A stretch of 64,000 bases of DNA from Trichococcus patagoniensis (GCF_003051085.1 NZ_QAOM01000013.1:29871-93870), one strand, 5' to 3'; counted from the stretch's first letter, positions 18,870 through 28,547 are shown. Translations and numbers: made by a program. The notes: a model not told the origin generated them from the letters alone.

Positions 18870-20525
18870 TTATTTGGTTATCCTGAAAGCGATGGTTTCG
18901 TACGGCTTCAGCGTGAAGGACGGCGCAAGCTGTCTTTCCCCGTAGTTGCCGGCCAGGAAACTGCTGGCCTTGTTCACCCATTCTTCCGGTATGCTGATCG
19001 TGTAATCGCCGGCATAGAAATGGTTCAGGACAAGCACTTTTTCCTCCTCGTTCTCACGGATGTAGGCAAACACTTCGGGATCGTCCAAGCGGATGCCCTC
19101 GTAGGAACCATCCGCAATGACCGCATGCTCTTTGCGGATACGGATCAACTCTTGGTAGTAACGGAAAATTTTGCCTTCCGCACGTTCCTTTTCGACGTTC
19201 ACTTCCGGATAATTGGCCGCCACCTGCAGCCAAGGTTCGCCTGTCGTAAATCCGGCGTGCAGGCTGTTGTCCCATTGCATCGGCGTCCGGCTGTTGTCGC
19301 GGGATTTTTTTTTGATGATGTGCATGGCCTCTTGATGCGTCAACCCGGCAAGTTTCAGATCGCGGTAGGCATTATGCGATTCGATATCCCTATAAACGCT
19401 GATGTCGTCATAATCCGGATTCGTCATGCCGATTTCCTCGCCTTGGTAGATGTAAGGTGTGCCCCGCAGCAGATGGATCGTTTGCGCCAGCATGGAGGCT
19501 GTCTCGAAAGGATACCGCTGCGGATCGCCGAAGCGGCTGTTGGCGCGCGGCTGATCATGATTGTTCCAGAACAGTGCGTTCCAGCCGTTCCCGTCCGACA
19601 TTCCCGCCTGCCACTCATTCAGAATCCGCTTCAGTTCAAGAAAATCGAAGGGATGATCCGTCCATTTTTCACCATCTTTGTAGTCGACCTTCAAATGGTG
19701 GAAGCTGAAGATCATCGACAATTCGTTCCTGTCCGGATTCGAATAAAGGATTCCGTTTTCGACAGTGGTCGAAGACATCTCACCGACTGTAATGATGTCC
19801 TCCAGCGTACCGAACGATGCCTGATTCAGCTCGTGGATATAGTCATGAACAATCGGACGATCCGTGTACAGGCTCTTTTCGTTGCTCCCTTGACTGTCGA
19901 CCAATGCGACATCCTTGCCGATAAGGTTCAGCACATCGAAACGGAAACCCTTGATGCCCTTTTCCAACCAGAAATTGACGACTTTCTGCAGTTCCTGGCG
20001 CACTTTCGGATTGCGCCAATTCAGATCCGCCTGCGTGACGTCGAACAGATGCAGGTAGTACTTGCCGGTGTCCCCGAATGGCGCCCATGCCTCCCCGCCG
20101 AATTTCGAACCCCAATTGGTAGGCAGGCTGCCGTCCTCTTTCGGATCGCGGATGATGTAATAATCCTGGTACTCTTTGTCACCGGCCAACGCTTTCTGGA
20201 ACCACTCATGCGTAGTCGACGTATGGTTGAATACCATGTCGAACATGATTTCGATGCCATGCTGCTTCAGCTTGCTGACCAGTTCTTCAAAATCCGCCAT
20301 CGTGCCGAAAACAGGATCGATGGCGTAATAATCAGTGATGTCATACCCATTGTCCATTTGCGGGGATACGAAGATCGGATTCATCCAGATCATATCGATG
20401 CCCAGTTCCGCCAAATAAGGCACTTTGCTGATGATCCCTTGGATATCACCGATGCCGTTGCCGTCGGAGTCCTTGAATGATTTTGGATAAAGCTGATAGA
20501 TCACTTTTTTTTGAATGTCTTTCAT
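18870..20525 (-). CDS. treC: alpha,alpha-phosphotrehalase (trehalose-6-phosphate hydrolase)
   Basis: Cytosolic GH13 enzyme cleaving trehalose-6-phosphate to glucose and glucose-6-phosphate. 551 residues from the ATG at 20525 (GGGGG site). GH13 landmarks: DMVFNHTS (region I), GFRFDVLNLIGKD with the nucleophile Asp near residue 200, TVGEMSS with the acid Glu near residue 255, and WNNHDQPR near residue 325. SRTPMQWD near the C-terminal third is typical of the oligo-1,6-glucosidase/phosphotrehalase branch. Adjacent treP and the TreR operators settle the substrate. Also called treA in Bacillus. Confidence 0.95.
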   Translation of the reverse strand: MKDIQKKVIYQLYPKSFKDSDGNGIGDIQGIISKVPYLAELGIDMIWMNPIFVSPQMDNGYDITDYYAIDPVFGTMADFEELVSKLKQHGIEIMFDMVFNHTSTTHEWFQKALAGDKEYQDYYIIRDPKEDGSLPTNWGSKFGGEAWAPFGDTGKYYLHLFDVTQADLNWRNPKVRQELQKVVNFWLEKGIKGFRFDVLNLIGKDVALVDSQGSNEKSLYTDRPIVHDYIHELNQASFGTLEDIITVGEMSSTTVENGILYSNPDRNELSMIFSFHHLKVDYKDGEKWTDHPFDFLELKRILNEWQAGMSDGNGWNALFWNNHDQPRANSRFGDPQRYPFETASMLAQTIHLLRGTPYIYQGEEIGMTNPDYDDISVYRDIESHNAYRDLKLAGLTHQEAMHIIKKKSRDNSRTPMQWDNSLHAGFTTGEPWLQVAANYPEVNVEKERAEGKIFRYYQELIRIRKEHAVIADGSYEGIRLDDPEVFAYIRENEEEKVLVLNHFYAGDYTISIPEEWVNKASSFLAGNYGERQLAPSFTLKPYETIAFRITK

Positions 20526-20604
20526 TGTAATACCCCCTGTCTTCTCACTATGACTGAAGGCAAAAAGCTTCACTAACAGCTTTTTGCCTCCGGTAATTCA
20601 TTTT

Positions 20605-22050
20605 TTACTTTTGCGTTTGGATAACCGGTGCATCCTCGACATCCCCTTTGGGAGCGAAAAGTTGTTTCTTGTCGAACACAATCGTCAACAGGAACGGTAC
20701 GACGATCGCGATGGCCATACATACGATGAACATCGCCATCGAATCGGTCTGGATGCTCAAGAAACCAGGAATCCCGCCGACTCCGATACTGTTCGCCATG
20801 ACGTTGAAGGTCGTAGCCACCAAACCGGCGATCCCGGATCCGATCATCGCTGCAACGAACGGATAGATGTATTTGATGTTGATACCGAACATGGCAGGCT
20901 CAGTTACGCCCAAGTAACAGGAAATCGCGGCCGGTATGGAAACCTGCTCCTCTTTCTCATTGCCTCTGTGCAGGAAGATGATCGCCATTACCGCCGAACC
21001 TTGTGCGATGTTCGAAAGGGCGATCATCGGCCACAAGTTCGTGCCGCCGAAATCGGCGATAAGCTGCAGATCGATGGCATTGGACATATGGTGAAGCCCC
21101 GTGATGACGAGCGGCGAATACAGCGTACCGAAGAACAGACCGAACAACCATCTGAAGTCCCCTGTCAATCCGGCATAGACGACTTCTGAAACCCATTGTC
21201 CGATCGTCCAACCGATAGGACCCAGCACGGTATGCGCGATTATGACAGTGGGAACCAAGGCCAACAGCGGAACAACAATCATCGAAATGTATTGCGGAAC
21301 CCATTTACGCAGCCAGATTTCCAAGTAGGCCAGCACAAACCCAGCCAACATGGCAGGAATGACTTGCGCTTGATAACCGATCTTGTTGATCGTGAAAGCA
21401 CCGAAATCCCAGAATGGAATCTCTGTTGCGCCAGCGACACCATAAGCATTCAATAATTGCGGTGAGACCAATGTGATACCGAGAACGATACCCAGAATTT
21501 GCGTAGTGCCCATCTTTTTCGTGATGCTCCAAGTGATGCCGACTGGCAAGAAGTGGAAAATCGCTTCACCGATCAGCCAAAGGAAATCATTGACGCCTGT
21601 CCAGAACTGCGAATTGGAAACGATCGTGCCGTTGGCGAAATTGATTCCTTCAAGTACGTTGCGGAACCCGAGGATAAGCCCCCCTACTACGATGGCCGGA
21701 ATCAGCGGCGTAAAAATTTCCGCCAGCACAGCCATGGCACGTTGGACAACATTCTGATTCTGCTTGGCTGCCGCTTTTGCCTCATCTTTTGAGACGCCCT
21801 CTTTGCCGGATACCTTCGCGAACTCGTTATAAAATTGTGGCACTTCATTACCGATGATGACCTGAAATTGTCCTGCTTGGGTGAAGGTTCCTTTTACTGC
21901 GGGTATGTCTTCGATCTTCTTGATGTTAGCGGCAGCGGGGTCATTCAGGACGAAACGCATCCGAGTGGCACAGTGACTGACTGCAGAAATATTATCGGGG
22001 CCACCGATATACTCCAGCAAATCTTTTGCATCTTTGTTGAAATCTACCAT
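20605..22050 (-). CDS. treP: Trehalose-specific PTS transporter, EIIBC
   Basis: Membrane PTS permease that imports and phosphorylates trehalose. 481 residues: EIIB domain about 1-90 with phosphorylated Cys27 in VSHCATRMRF; then a multi-span EIIC domain (FTPLIPAIVVGGLILG; VITGLHHMSNAIDLQ; GVTEPAMFGINIKYIYPF). There is no EIIA domain, so phosphate must come from a separate glucose-type EIIA. First gene of the tre operon; GGAGGAG precedes the start. Confidence 0.95.
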   Translation of the reverse strand: MVDFNKDAKDLLEYIGGPDNISAVSHCATRMRFVLNDPAAANIKKIEDIPAVKGTFTQAGQFQVIIGNEVPQFYNEFAKVSGKEGVSKDEAKAAAKQNQNVVQRAMAVLAEIFTPLIPAIVVGGLILGFRNVLEGINFANGTIVSNSQFWTGVNDFLWLIGEAIFHFLPVGITWSITKKMGTTQILGIVLGITLVSPQLLNAYGVAGATEIPFWDFGAFTINKIGYQAQVIPAMLAGFVLAYLEIWLRKWVPQYISMIVVPLLALVPTVIIAHTVLGPIGWTIGQWVSEVVYAGLTGDFRWLFGLFFGTLYSPLVITGLHHMSNAIDLQLIADFGGTNLWPMIALSNIAQGSAVMAIIFLHRGNEKEEQVSIPAAISCYLGVTEPAMFGINIKYIYPFVAAMIGSGIAGLVATTFNVMANSIGVGGIPGFLSIQTDSMAMFIVCMAIAIVVPFLLTIVFDKKQLFAPKGDVEDAPVIQTQK

Positions 22051-22064
22051 TTTTTCTCCTCCTC

Positions 22065-22163
22065 AACTTGTATATACATGTTCCTGACATTTATATTTTA
22101 CCGCGGATGTTTTTATATTGCAAGCGTTTTCCATCCGCTGTTTTTTTACTTGTATAGACAAGT
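22065..22163 (-). promoter_or_regulatory. treP promoter with two TreR operators and a cre site
   Basis: Minus-strand -35 TTGCAA (22118-22123) and -10 TAAAAT (22095-22100), 17 bp apart. A near-palindrome with core TTGTATATACA (22065-22082) lies downstream of the start; a perfect-armed palindrome ACTTGTATAGACAAGT (22148-22163) lies upstream. TTGCAAGCGTTTTCC (22118-22132) matches the CcpA cre consensus with one mismatch and overlaps the -35. This implies repression by TreR and by CcpA. Confidence 0.85.
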
Positions 22164-22212
22164 TTCTTGTTTTCCGTATTTTATGAAGCATTAACAAGCT
22201 GGACAACATAAC

Positions 22213-22257
22213 AAAAAAACCTTCACCGGGAATCAAACTCCCTGGTGAAGGTTTTTG
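22213..22257 (-). terminator. Terminator after khpB
   Basis: Minus-strand CCTTCACC-A-GGGA...TCCC-GGTGAAGG stem followed by seven T; A-rich on the other side, so it may work both ways. Confidence 0.88.
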
Positions 22258-22266
22258 GATGTACGA

Positions 22267-23082
22267 TTACTCCGCTATCTCAACAACCAAATAACGATGC
22301 GGCTCTTTGCCCTCGGAATGGGTTTTGATGCGTTTGTTCTGGCTCAAGCGCGCATGGATCTGTTTTCTTTCAAAAGCAGGCAGCGGCTCAAGGAACACGG
22401 GCTGTTTCGTTTTGATGACGCGTTCCGCAGTACGGTCGGCGATGCTTTCCAATACGGCAGCTCTGCGCTCACGGTAGTCACCGACATTCACGATTACGGA
22501 CAGGCGGCGACGCACATAGCGTTGCACCAGCGCTTGCGCCAATATTTGGAGAGCATTGACGATTTTTCCGTATTTGCCGATCAATAACCCTGGCTTTTCG
22601 CTTTCCATTTGGAAAATCAGCATATTGTTCTTCTCTTCGACCGTCACGATCGCAGGAGCCCCGTATGCTTCAGCTACCGAAGTAAGATACTCGGTCACTG
22701 CGGCAATCGCTTCATCGCGGCCAGATTCTTCATCATAATCTTCGGCTTCTTCATCCTCATCGGAAGAAATCAGTCTATCGATTTCAGGTTGATCAGCCAA
22801 TATCTTTTCCGCAGTTTCCGGATAATCCTCTTCAAGATCTTCTACGATATCTTCGACTGTCTCTTCGATTTCAGCTAACTGGATATCGCCTGCTTCATCA
22901 AAGTCCCTGATTTCTTTGCGCGTGATTTCCACGACTGCTTCTTTTTGCCCGAATCCAAAAATCCCTTTTTTGCCTTCAGAGATTACGACGATATCGGCTT
23001 CATGGCTATCGACTCCCAACAAATCCAGACCTTTGCGAATCGCTTTATCAACGGTCGTATCTTTCGCAATTACTTTATCCAT
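22267..23082 (-). CDS. khpB: RNA-binding protein KhpB (Jag/EloR)
   Basis: 271 residues with the Jag N-terminal domain (about 5-55, VDKAIRKGLDLLGV and GKKGIFGFGQKEAVVEI), an acidic linker rich in Glu and Asp (about 75-125), a KH-like domain (LLIGKYGKIVNALQILAQAL, about 175-195) and a C-terminal R3H domain (ARLSQNKRIKTHSEGKEPHRYLVV region). In streptococci KhpB with KhpA controls cell elongation through RNA binding. Sits after yidC in the rpmH-rnpA-yidC-khpB order common in Bacillota. Confidence 0.93.
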   Translation of the reverse strand: MDKVIAKDTTVDKAIRKGLDLLGVDSHEADIVVISEGKKGIFGFGQKEAVVEITRKEIRDFDEAGDIQLAEIEETVEDIVEDLEEDYPETAEKILADQPEIDRLISSDEDEEAEDYDEESGRDEAIAAVTEYLTSVAEAYGAPAIVTVEEKNNMLIFQMESEKPGLLIGKYGKIVNALQILAQALVQRYVRRRLSVIVNVGDYRERRAAVLESIADRTAERVIKTKQPVFLEPLPAFERKQIHARLSQNKRIKTHSEGKEPHRYLVVEIAE

Positions 23083-23117
23083 AATAGAATGTCATCCTTT
23101 CCTACTTCAAAGTCTAA

Positions 23118-23948
23118 CTAGTTTTTCTTTTTCTTTTTAGGATTTTGAGCTTTCTTCAATGCTTTTTCGCGCGCTTTTATTTGCGCTTCGGCTTCTTGGC
23201 GCTCGCGGATGGCCTTATACGGATTGTTCAGCAACATCGTCTGGCCGACCGAGAAGGCATTGCTCGCTACCCAGTACAACGACAGGGCACTCGGGAAGTT
23301 GATACCCATCATCAAAATCATGATCGGCATCGTGTACGTCATCGATTTTGTCGCAGAATTCGCTTCTGCCTGCGACATCATCGTCAACTTGCTTGTGGCA
23401 TACGTCAGTATCGCGGCCACTACCGGCAAAATGAAGAATGGATCGCGTTCTCCCAGGTTCATCCATAGGAAGCTGCCGCTCTTCAAAATTTCAGTTCGGC
23501 TGATCGCTTGGTACAATGCCATCAATACAGGCATCTGAACCAAAACAGGCAAACAGCCCATGTAAGGATTCACATCGTTATCGGCATACAGTTTGGAAAC
23601 TTCCTTCTGCAGATGTTCCTGCGTTTCGCGATCTTTGGAGGCATATTTTGCCTGCAGCGCTTTTATCTGCGGTTGAACAGCCGACATTTTTTTCGTGCTC
23701 TTCGTCTGGAAATGATTCAGCGGCAACAGGATAACCTTGATGAGGATCGTGAAGGCAATGATTCCTAGACCATAATTTCTGAAAAACAGATCGGACAACC
23801 ACACGATCATATTGGAGAAATTAAAGACAACATAACGGTCCCAAAAACCGGTACTATCCGAGGTGATAGGCTCCGTCCCACATGCTGACAGGACCATCAT
23901 AACAGCAAACAAGCTGAGTGTAAAAAGTAATCGCTTACGCTTTGACAA
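23118..23948 (-). CDS. yidC: Membrane protein insertase YidC (lipoprotein form)
   Basis: 276 residues. Signal peptide with lipobox MVLSAC (Cys near residue 22), then the conserved 60KD_IMP core with five hydrophobic spans (NYGLGIIAFTILIKVILLPL near residue 60; MGCLPVLVQMPVLMALYQAI near residue 128) and a strongly basic C-terminal tail ending KKKKKN. Inserts proteins into the cytoplasmic membrane with or without SecYEG. Gram-positive SpoIIIJ/YidC1 type by position next to rnpA and khpB. Confidence 0.95.
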   Translation of the reverse strand: MSKRKRLLFTLSLFAVMMVLSACGTEPITSDSTGFWDRYVVFNFSNMIVWLSDLFFRNYGLGIIAFTILIKVILLPLNHFQTKSTKKMSAVQPQIKALQAKYASKDRETQEHLQKEVSKLYADNDVNPYMGCLPVLVQMPVLMALYQAISRTEILKSGSFLWMNLGERDPFFILPVVAAILTYATSKLTMMSQAEANSATKSMTYTMPIMILMMGINFPSALSLYWVASNAFSVGQTMLLNNPYKAIRERQEAEAQIKAREKALKKAQNPKKKKKN

Positions 23949-23983
23949 GAGAATTCCTCCTTAATAGGAATAAGATAGTTTAT

Positions 23984-24328
23984 TTATTTGTTTGTTAAAA
24001 GGTTCGAAAGCTTAAGGACATGGGTCAGACTCTTCTTGACTTCCGCAGCTGACATTTCAGCTACCGGTTTGCGCGCGATCACGATGAAGTCAACATCCTG
24101 AACCAAATCTGCCTTCAATTCCGTGAGTGCCTGGCGGATTTTTCTTTTGACGGCATTCCGCACCACGGCATTGCCGATTTTTTTACCTACGGACAAACCG
24201 ACCCGAAAATGCGGTTGTCCCTTTTTATCGATCACATAGATCACGAATTGGCGATTCGCTTTGGACACACCATTATGAAATACTTTCTGAAATTCTTTTT
24301 CTTTCTTAACACGAAAAGATTTCCTCAT
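23984..24328 (-). CDS. rnpA: Ribonuclease P protein component
   Basis: Protein cofactor of RNase P, which trims tRNA 5' leaders. The ATG at 24328 (GAGGGAAG site) gives 114 residues, the normal length; a longer open frame upstream has no family similarity. Contains the RNR signature region [20 protein letters not shown] near residue 40. It follows rpmH by 227 bp in which no gene is seen. Confidence 0.95.
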   Translation of the reverse strand: MRKSFRVKKEKEFQKVFHNGVSKANRQFVIYVIDKKGQPHFRVGLSVGKKIGNAVVRNAVKRKIRQALTELKADLVQDVDFIVIARKPVAEMSAAEVKKSLTHVLKLSNLLTNK

Positions 24329-24555
24329 GTTTCTTCCCTCAAATCTGCAATCATAACATGCAAAAAAAAATCTCCCCCAAATGGAGAAAAACAGAAAAAT
24401 TTCTCTCTCCGTTATCATCACAAATATGAACCCAATCCCGAGGCATTGCTGCTTTCGGTTCTGTTGGACACATTTGTCATACTCTCCATTTAAGAAAGAC
24501 ATTTTTGCATTTTTCGAAATACTTAAAAAAAAAGACCACTGAAACGGTCAGTGAT

Positions 24556-24690
24556 CTATGCAGAGATAACTTTTCTGCCTTTAGCGCGTCTTCTTGCTAA
24601 TACTCTACGGCCGTTTTTTGTGCTCATACGTTTACGGAAACCATGAACGGATTGACGGTGACGTTTTTTAGGTTGGTATGTTCTTTTCAT
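24556..24690 (-). CDS. rpmH: 50S ribosomal protein L34
   Basis: 44 residues, highly basic, beginning [20 protein letters not shown] with the L34 signature and ending GRKVISA. AGGAGG lies upstream. Adjacent and divergent to dnaA across the origin, the usual arrangement. Confidence 0.97.
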   Translation of the reverse strand: MKRTYQPKKRHRQSVHGFRKRMSTKNGRRVLARRRAKGRKVISA

Positions 24691-24760
24691 TGATCTTTAC
24701 ACCTCCTGATAAACTATCCTTCAAATAGGTTATATTTCACTGTTTAGACAGTCCATTAAC

Positions 24761-24790
24761 ATTATAAAGAGACAGAATGTGACCTGTCAA
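24761..24790 (-). promoter_or_regulatory. rpmH promoter
   Basis: Minus-strand TTGACA (24785-24790) and TATAAT (24761-24766), 18 bp apart, about 70 bp before the start codon. Confidence 0.85.
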
Positions 24791-24894
24791 GTAAAATTGG
24801 TTCATTTTATTGAACTCACTGAGATATAATAGCACAAAACATCGAAAGATAAAACACCTTTCTTGAAAAAAATGTGATTCTCATCAAAATAAAA

Positions 24895-25208
24895 TTATCC
24901 ACAACCTTTTTTTTAATACACAATACCACGGGATAACTCCTTCAGCCTCCTTGATTGCTCACACCTTCGAATCGATTTATCCACATACCTACAACGTGTG
25001 TATTTCTTTAGAAAACCCACCCACCAAACCTGTGGATAAATGTACCAAACACTGTAACAATCGACGTTTTAAAATAACGAAATTCCACAAACGACCGTGG
25101 ACAACTGCTTCGCACGCAAGCTTTGTCCACACCCTCCCTGAACCTGTGGACAACTATTTATGCACCGGTTAATTGTTTTATTCACAGATGAAAAGAGTTG
25201 TGGAAAAC
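24895..25208. other. oriC: oriC, DnaA-box cluster upstream of dnaA
   Basis: Perfect TTATCCACA boxes at 24895-24903 and 24977-24985 (plus) and 25031-25039 (minus); near matches TTGTCCACA at 25123-25131 (plus), TTGTCCACA on minus at 25145-25153, and TTTTCCACA on minus at 25200-25208. The 570-bp rpmH-dnaA gap contains no gene. It forms one half of a bipartite origin; the other half lies after dnaA. Confidence 0.92.
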
Positions 25209-25212
25209 TTTT

Positions 25213-25221
25213 TGATATAAT
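25213..25221 (+). promoter_or_regulatory. dnaA extended -10 promoter element
   Basis: TGATATAAT, about 40 bp before the dnaA start, without a convincing -35. A DnaA box (25200-25208) adjoins it, which would allow autoregulation. Confidence 0.6.
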
Positions 25222-25260
25222 GCTAAAATAAAAAGGACTCACTAAAAGGAGGTGTCCCAT

Positions 25261-26592
25261 TTGGATGACATCTATTCATTATGGCGTTATCTGCAAGAAA
25301 AATTTCAAGAATCACTGTCCAAAGTCAGCTACGATACTTGGATAGACAGCGCAGTCCCGGTCCGACTGACTGATACGAATATCATCATTGAAGTTCCCTC
25401 TTCTTTACATAAAGATTATTGGCAAAATAATTTGATGAGCAGAATTGTCGAAGGTATCTACGAATTCAGCGGCAAAGAACTGACTCCCATTTTTATGATC
25501 AAGAATGAGGAAATGCCTGATATTGCAAAACCGACCATCAAACGCACCAACAACAATCGTCTCTTCAAGGATGCCCAACTGAACAGCAAGTATACCTTTG
25601 ACACCTTTGTTATAGGAAAAGGAAACCAGATGGCTCATGCTGCCGCCCTCGTCGTGGCGGAGGAACCCGGCACAATCTACAACCCGCTCTTCTTCTATGG
25701 AGGCGTCGGCTTAGGCAAGACCCATTTGATGCACGCCATCGGCCATCAAATGCTGCAGTTGCGACCGACCGCCAGAGTAAAGTATGTCAGCAGCGAGACA
25801 TTCGCCAATGATTTCATCAATTCCATCCAGAATCGGACACAGGAGCAATTCCGCAACGAATACCGCAGCGTCGACTTATTGATGGTCGATGATATCCAAT
25901 TTTTTGCCGACAAAGAAGGAACACAGGAAGAGTTCTTCCATACTTTCAATGCGCTTTACGATGAGCGCAAACAGATCGTGCTGACGAGCGATCGCTTGCC
26001 GAACGAAATCCCTAAACTGCAGGAACGGCTCGTCTCGCGTTTTGCTTGGGGCTTATCGGTTGATATCACGCCGCCCGATCTGGAGACACGCATCGCCATT
26101 CTGCGTAAAAAAGCCAACAGCGAGCGCTTGGAAATTCCCGATGACACCCTCAGCTATATCGCTGGGCAGATAGATTCCAACATCAGGGAACTGGAAGGCG
26201 CCCTCGTCCGGGTTCAAGCCTATTCAGCGATACAAGGGACCGACATCACCACCAGTCTGGCAGCGGACGCCCTGAAGAGCATCATGCCTTCAGAAAAACC
26301 AAAAGCCTTATCCATCTATGCCATCCAGCAAGCGGTCGGGAAATATTATCATGTGACCGTCGAGGAATTGAAAGGCAAGAAGCGCACCAAGGGAATCGTA
26401 GTGCCAAGACAAATCGCCATGTATCTTTCCCGGGTGATGACGGACAATTCCTTGCCGAAAATAGGTTCGGAATTTGGCGGTAAGGATCACACAACCGTGA
26501 TTCACGCCCATGACAAGATTGCCCTTTCCGTAAAAAAAGACCCTGTCCTGCAACGCGAAATCGAGACGATCCAAAACAGTCTGAAAAAGTGA
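25261..26592 (+). CDS. dnaA: Chromosomal replication initiator DnaA
   Basis: 443 residues. Domain I about 1-75 ([21 protein letters not shown]), domain III AAA+ with Walker [16 protein letters not shown] near residue 150 and Walker [11 protein letters not shown] near 210, domain IV with the DNA-binding signature [15 protein letters not shown] near residue 408. I place the start at TTG 25261 (AGGAGG eight bases upstream): this gives [11 protein letters not shown], aligned with other DnaA N-termini, while the GTG at 25252 overlaps the ribosome site. Opens DNA at oriC and regulates its own gene. Confidence 0.96.
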   Translation: MDDIYSLWRYLQEKFQESLSKVSYDTWIDSAVPVRLTDTNIIIEVPSSLHKDYWQNNLMSRIVEGIYEFSGKELTPIFMIKNEEMPDIAKPTIKRTNNNRLFKDAQLNSKYTFDTFVIGKGNQMAHAAALVVAEEPGTIYNPLFFYGGVGLGKTHLMHAIGHQMLQLRPTARVKYVSSETFANDFINSIQNRTQEQFRNEYRSVDLLMVDDIQFFADKEGTQEEFFHTFNALYDERKQIVLTSDRLPNEIPKLQERLVSRFAWGLSVDITPPDLETRIAILRKKANSERLEIPDDTLSYIAGQIDSNIRELEGALVRVQAYSAIQGTDITTSLAADALKSIMPSEKPKALSIYAIQQAVGKYYHVTVEELKGKKRTKGIVVPRQIAMYLSRVMTDNSLPKIGSEFGGKDHTTVIHAHDKIALSVKKDPVLQREIETIQNSLKK

Positions 26593-26605
26593 TCCGCTCG
26601 CGCGT

Positions 26606-26738
26606 TGTGGATAAGTGAATAAATAAGACGGCATTTACGAACACGTTATCCACAAGTGGAAAACCATTTGTTTTGTCAGCTTCTTTCACTTATCCACAGT
26701 ATGAACAGGCCCTACTACTATTACTAATATTATTTAAT
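26606..26738 (+). other. oriC: oriC, DnaA boxes and DnaA-trio unwinding region between dnaA and dnaN
   Basis: Perfect boxes at 26606-26614 (minus), 26646-26654 and 26690-26698 (plus). The last is followed by a GC-rich spacer (CAGGCCC) and then a run of triplets CTACTACTATTACTAATATT (26711-26730) leading into AT-rich DNA. Box, GC-rich stretch and DnaA-trios in this order is the basal unwinding system described for Bacillus. Confidence 0.85.
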
Positions 26739-26769
26739 TTATATGAATAACCATCGGAGGTCCCTTATT

Positions 26770-27921
26770 ATGAAATTTTCCATTAATCGTCAGGTTTTGA
26801 TCAAACACTTATCTGACGTACAAAGAGCTATTTCCAGCAGAACGACAATCCCTATTTTGACAGGGGTTAAAATCAGTGCTGACGAAAATGGGATCGTATT
26901 GAGCGGAAGCGACTCGGATATTTCCATCGAAACGCTGATCCCTGTGTCGGAAGAGAATAATCAGATCGAAATCCACACACAAGGCGGCATTGTCCTGCCG
27001 GCTCGTTTCTTCAGCGAAATCGTAAAAAAATTAGCTGATGAAAAAATCACGATTGAAGTCAAAGATCATTTCCAGACAAACATCACTTCTGCAAAAGCAT
27101 CTTTTACAATCAACGGAATCGATGTAAACAACTATCCGAATTTCCCGGTCATCGATTCGAATGAAGTTATCACCTTGCCGACTGCTTTATTCAAACAAGT
27201 GATCCAGCATACGGTAATCGCAACGTCGACCCAGGAAAGCCGTCCCATCTTGACTGGGGTGAACATGACCATCCAAAATGGGAAATTGACAGCTGTCGCT
27301 ACGGACAGCCATCGTTTAAGCCAGCGCATCATCTCGATCGCGGCTCCGGAATCACAGCTGGAAAAAACTTACAATGTCATCATTCCCGGAAAAAGCTTGG
27401 TGGAACTCTCACGGATCGTTGAGAACCAACCGACAATCGAAATGATGATCACGGAGAACCAAGTCCTTTTTAAAGCCGAAAATGTTTATTTCTACTCGCG
27501 CTTGCTGGAAGGCTATTATCCTGATACAAACCGGTTGATTCCGGCCAGCTCCAGCACACAGATCGTCCTGAATGCGTATGATTTGCTGCAGGCTACCGAC
27601 CGTGCCTCCCTGCTTTCGCATGAAGGAAAAAACAACGTCGTCAAACTGTCCATCGACGCAAACAAAGTCGAATTATCTGGAAACTCTCCTGAAGTCGGCA
27701 ATGTGGAAGAATCCTTGGCTTATGAGTCCGCCAGTGGCGATCCGCTGATCATTTCCTTCAATCCTGATTACATGAAGGATGCGCTGCGCACATTCGGCCA
27801 ACAGGATGTACAAGTCAATTTCACTTCGGCTGTACGGCCATTCACGGTCGTGCCCGCAGATCGTGAAGACGATAACGATAATTCGTTCATCCAATTGATC
27901 ACGCCTGTAAGGACCTATTGA
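26770..27921 (+). CDS. dnaN: DNA polymerase III beta subunit (sliding clamp)
   Basis: 383 residues from ATG 26770 (CGGAGG nine bases upstream; an upstream in-frame ATG at 26743 lies before this site and adds unrelated residues). Begins MKFSINRQVLIKHLSDVQRA, with RTTIPILTGVKI and QESRPILTGVNMTI marking domains 1 and 2, and ends RPFTVVPADREDDNDNSFIQ and a few further residues. Tethers replicative polymerase to DNA. Followed by its own terminator. Confidence 0.97.
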   Translation: MKFSINRQVLIKHLSDVQRAISSRTTIPILTGVKISADENGIVLSGSDSDISIETLIPVSEENNQIEIHTQGGIVLPARFFSEIVKKLADEKITIEVKDHFQTNITSAKASFTINGIDVNNYPNFPVIDSNEVITLPTALFKQVIQHTVIATSTQESRPILTGVNMTIQNGKLTAVATDSHRLSQRIISIAAPESQLEKTYNVIIPGKSLVELSRIVENQPTIEMMITENQVLFKAENVYFYSRLLEGYYPDTNRLIPASSSTQIVLNAYDLLQATDRASLLSHEGKNNVVKLSIDANKVELSGNSPEVGNVEESLAYESASGDPLIISFNPDYMKDALRTFGQQDVQVNFTSAVRPFTVVPADREDDNDNSFIQLITPVRTY

Positions 27922-27943
27922 TTCGATAGATATAGTCAAAAAA

Positions 27944-27977
27944 GCAAGGAGACGATCCAATCGTTTCCTTGTTTTTT
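27944..27977. terminator. Terminator after dnaN
   Basis: GCAAGGA..ACGAT-CCA-ATCGT..TCCTTG stem with TTTTTT on the plus strand and A-rich flank on the other. The rest of 27978-28180 is AT-rich spacer without a visible gene. Confidence 0.85.
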
Positions 27978-28183
27978 GCTTATCCAAAAATGAAAACGCT
28001 AGGACCAGACATTTTCCCCATAGGAAGAAAGTCTGCATCCGCTCCATTTGTTCGTCTAAAGATAAAATGACCGAAAAACGCGAATTTTAAATTTATAAGC
28101 CTATAGACGCTTTCGTTTGGATATAGCTAATTTGTATTGTTTTCGAAAAAAATTGAAATAAGGGCCTTTTTTTTCGCGAAAAT

Positions 28184-28212
28184 TTGAAATTGATCAAAAA
28201 AAATAGTATAAT
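28184..28212 (+). promoter_or_regulatory. Promoter of the yaaA-recF-gyrB-gyrA unit
   Basis: TTGAAA (28184-28189) and TATAAT (28207-28212), 17 bp apart. Confidence 0.85.
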
Positions 28213-28233
28213 AAACATATTAATTAGCATTGT

Positions 28234-28256
28234 TGCGTGGATTTTATTTTCCACGC
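28234..28256 (+). other. Leader hairpin before yaaA
   Basis: GCGTGGA and TCCACGC arms with a T-rich loop, located just downstream of the promoter start; followed by TTATTTTATT. Could stabilise the mRNA or act as a weak attenuator. Confidence 0.5.
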
Positions 28257-28284
28257 TTATTTTATTGGAAAATAGGTGAATTTC

Positions 28285-28547
28285 TTGAAGAATATTGTGA
28301 ATATTGATGCAGAGTTCATTACTCTTGGTCAACTACTGAAACATGTCAATCTGATTTCCAGCGGCGGTATGGCCAAATGGTTCCTTTCAGAATATGTGGT
28401 GTATGTAGACAACGAAAAAGAAGACCGCAGAGGCCGCAAATTATTTCCCGGTACGATGATCGACATCCCTGGTGAAGGAACTTTCTTCATCCAGTCAACA
28501 AAATCGGATAAAGAAGAGGCTGAGCAAGACAACAGTGAGTCCGAAGC

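Noticed and set aside
19020..20480. 486-codon frame on plus opposite treC
   Set aside because: Shadow of treC caused by its codon bias; no ribosome site or family similarity.
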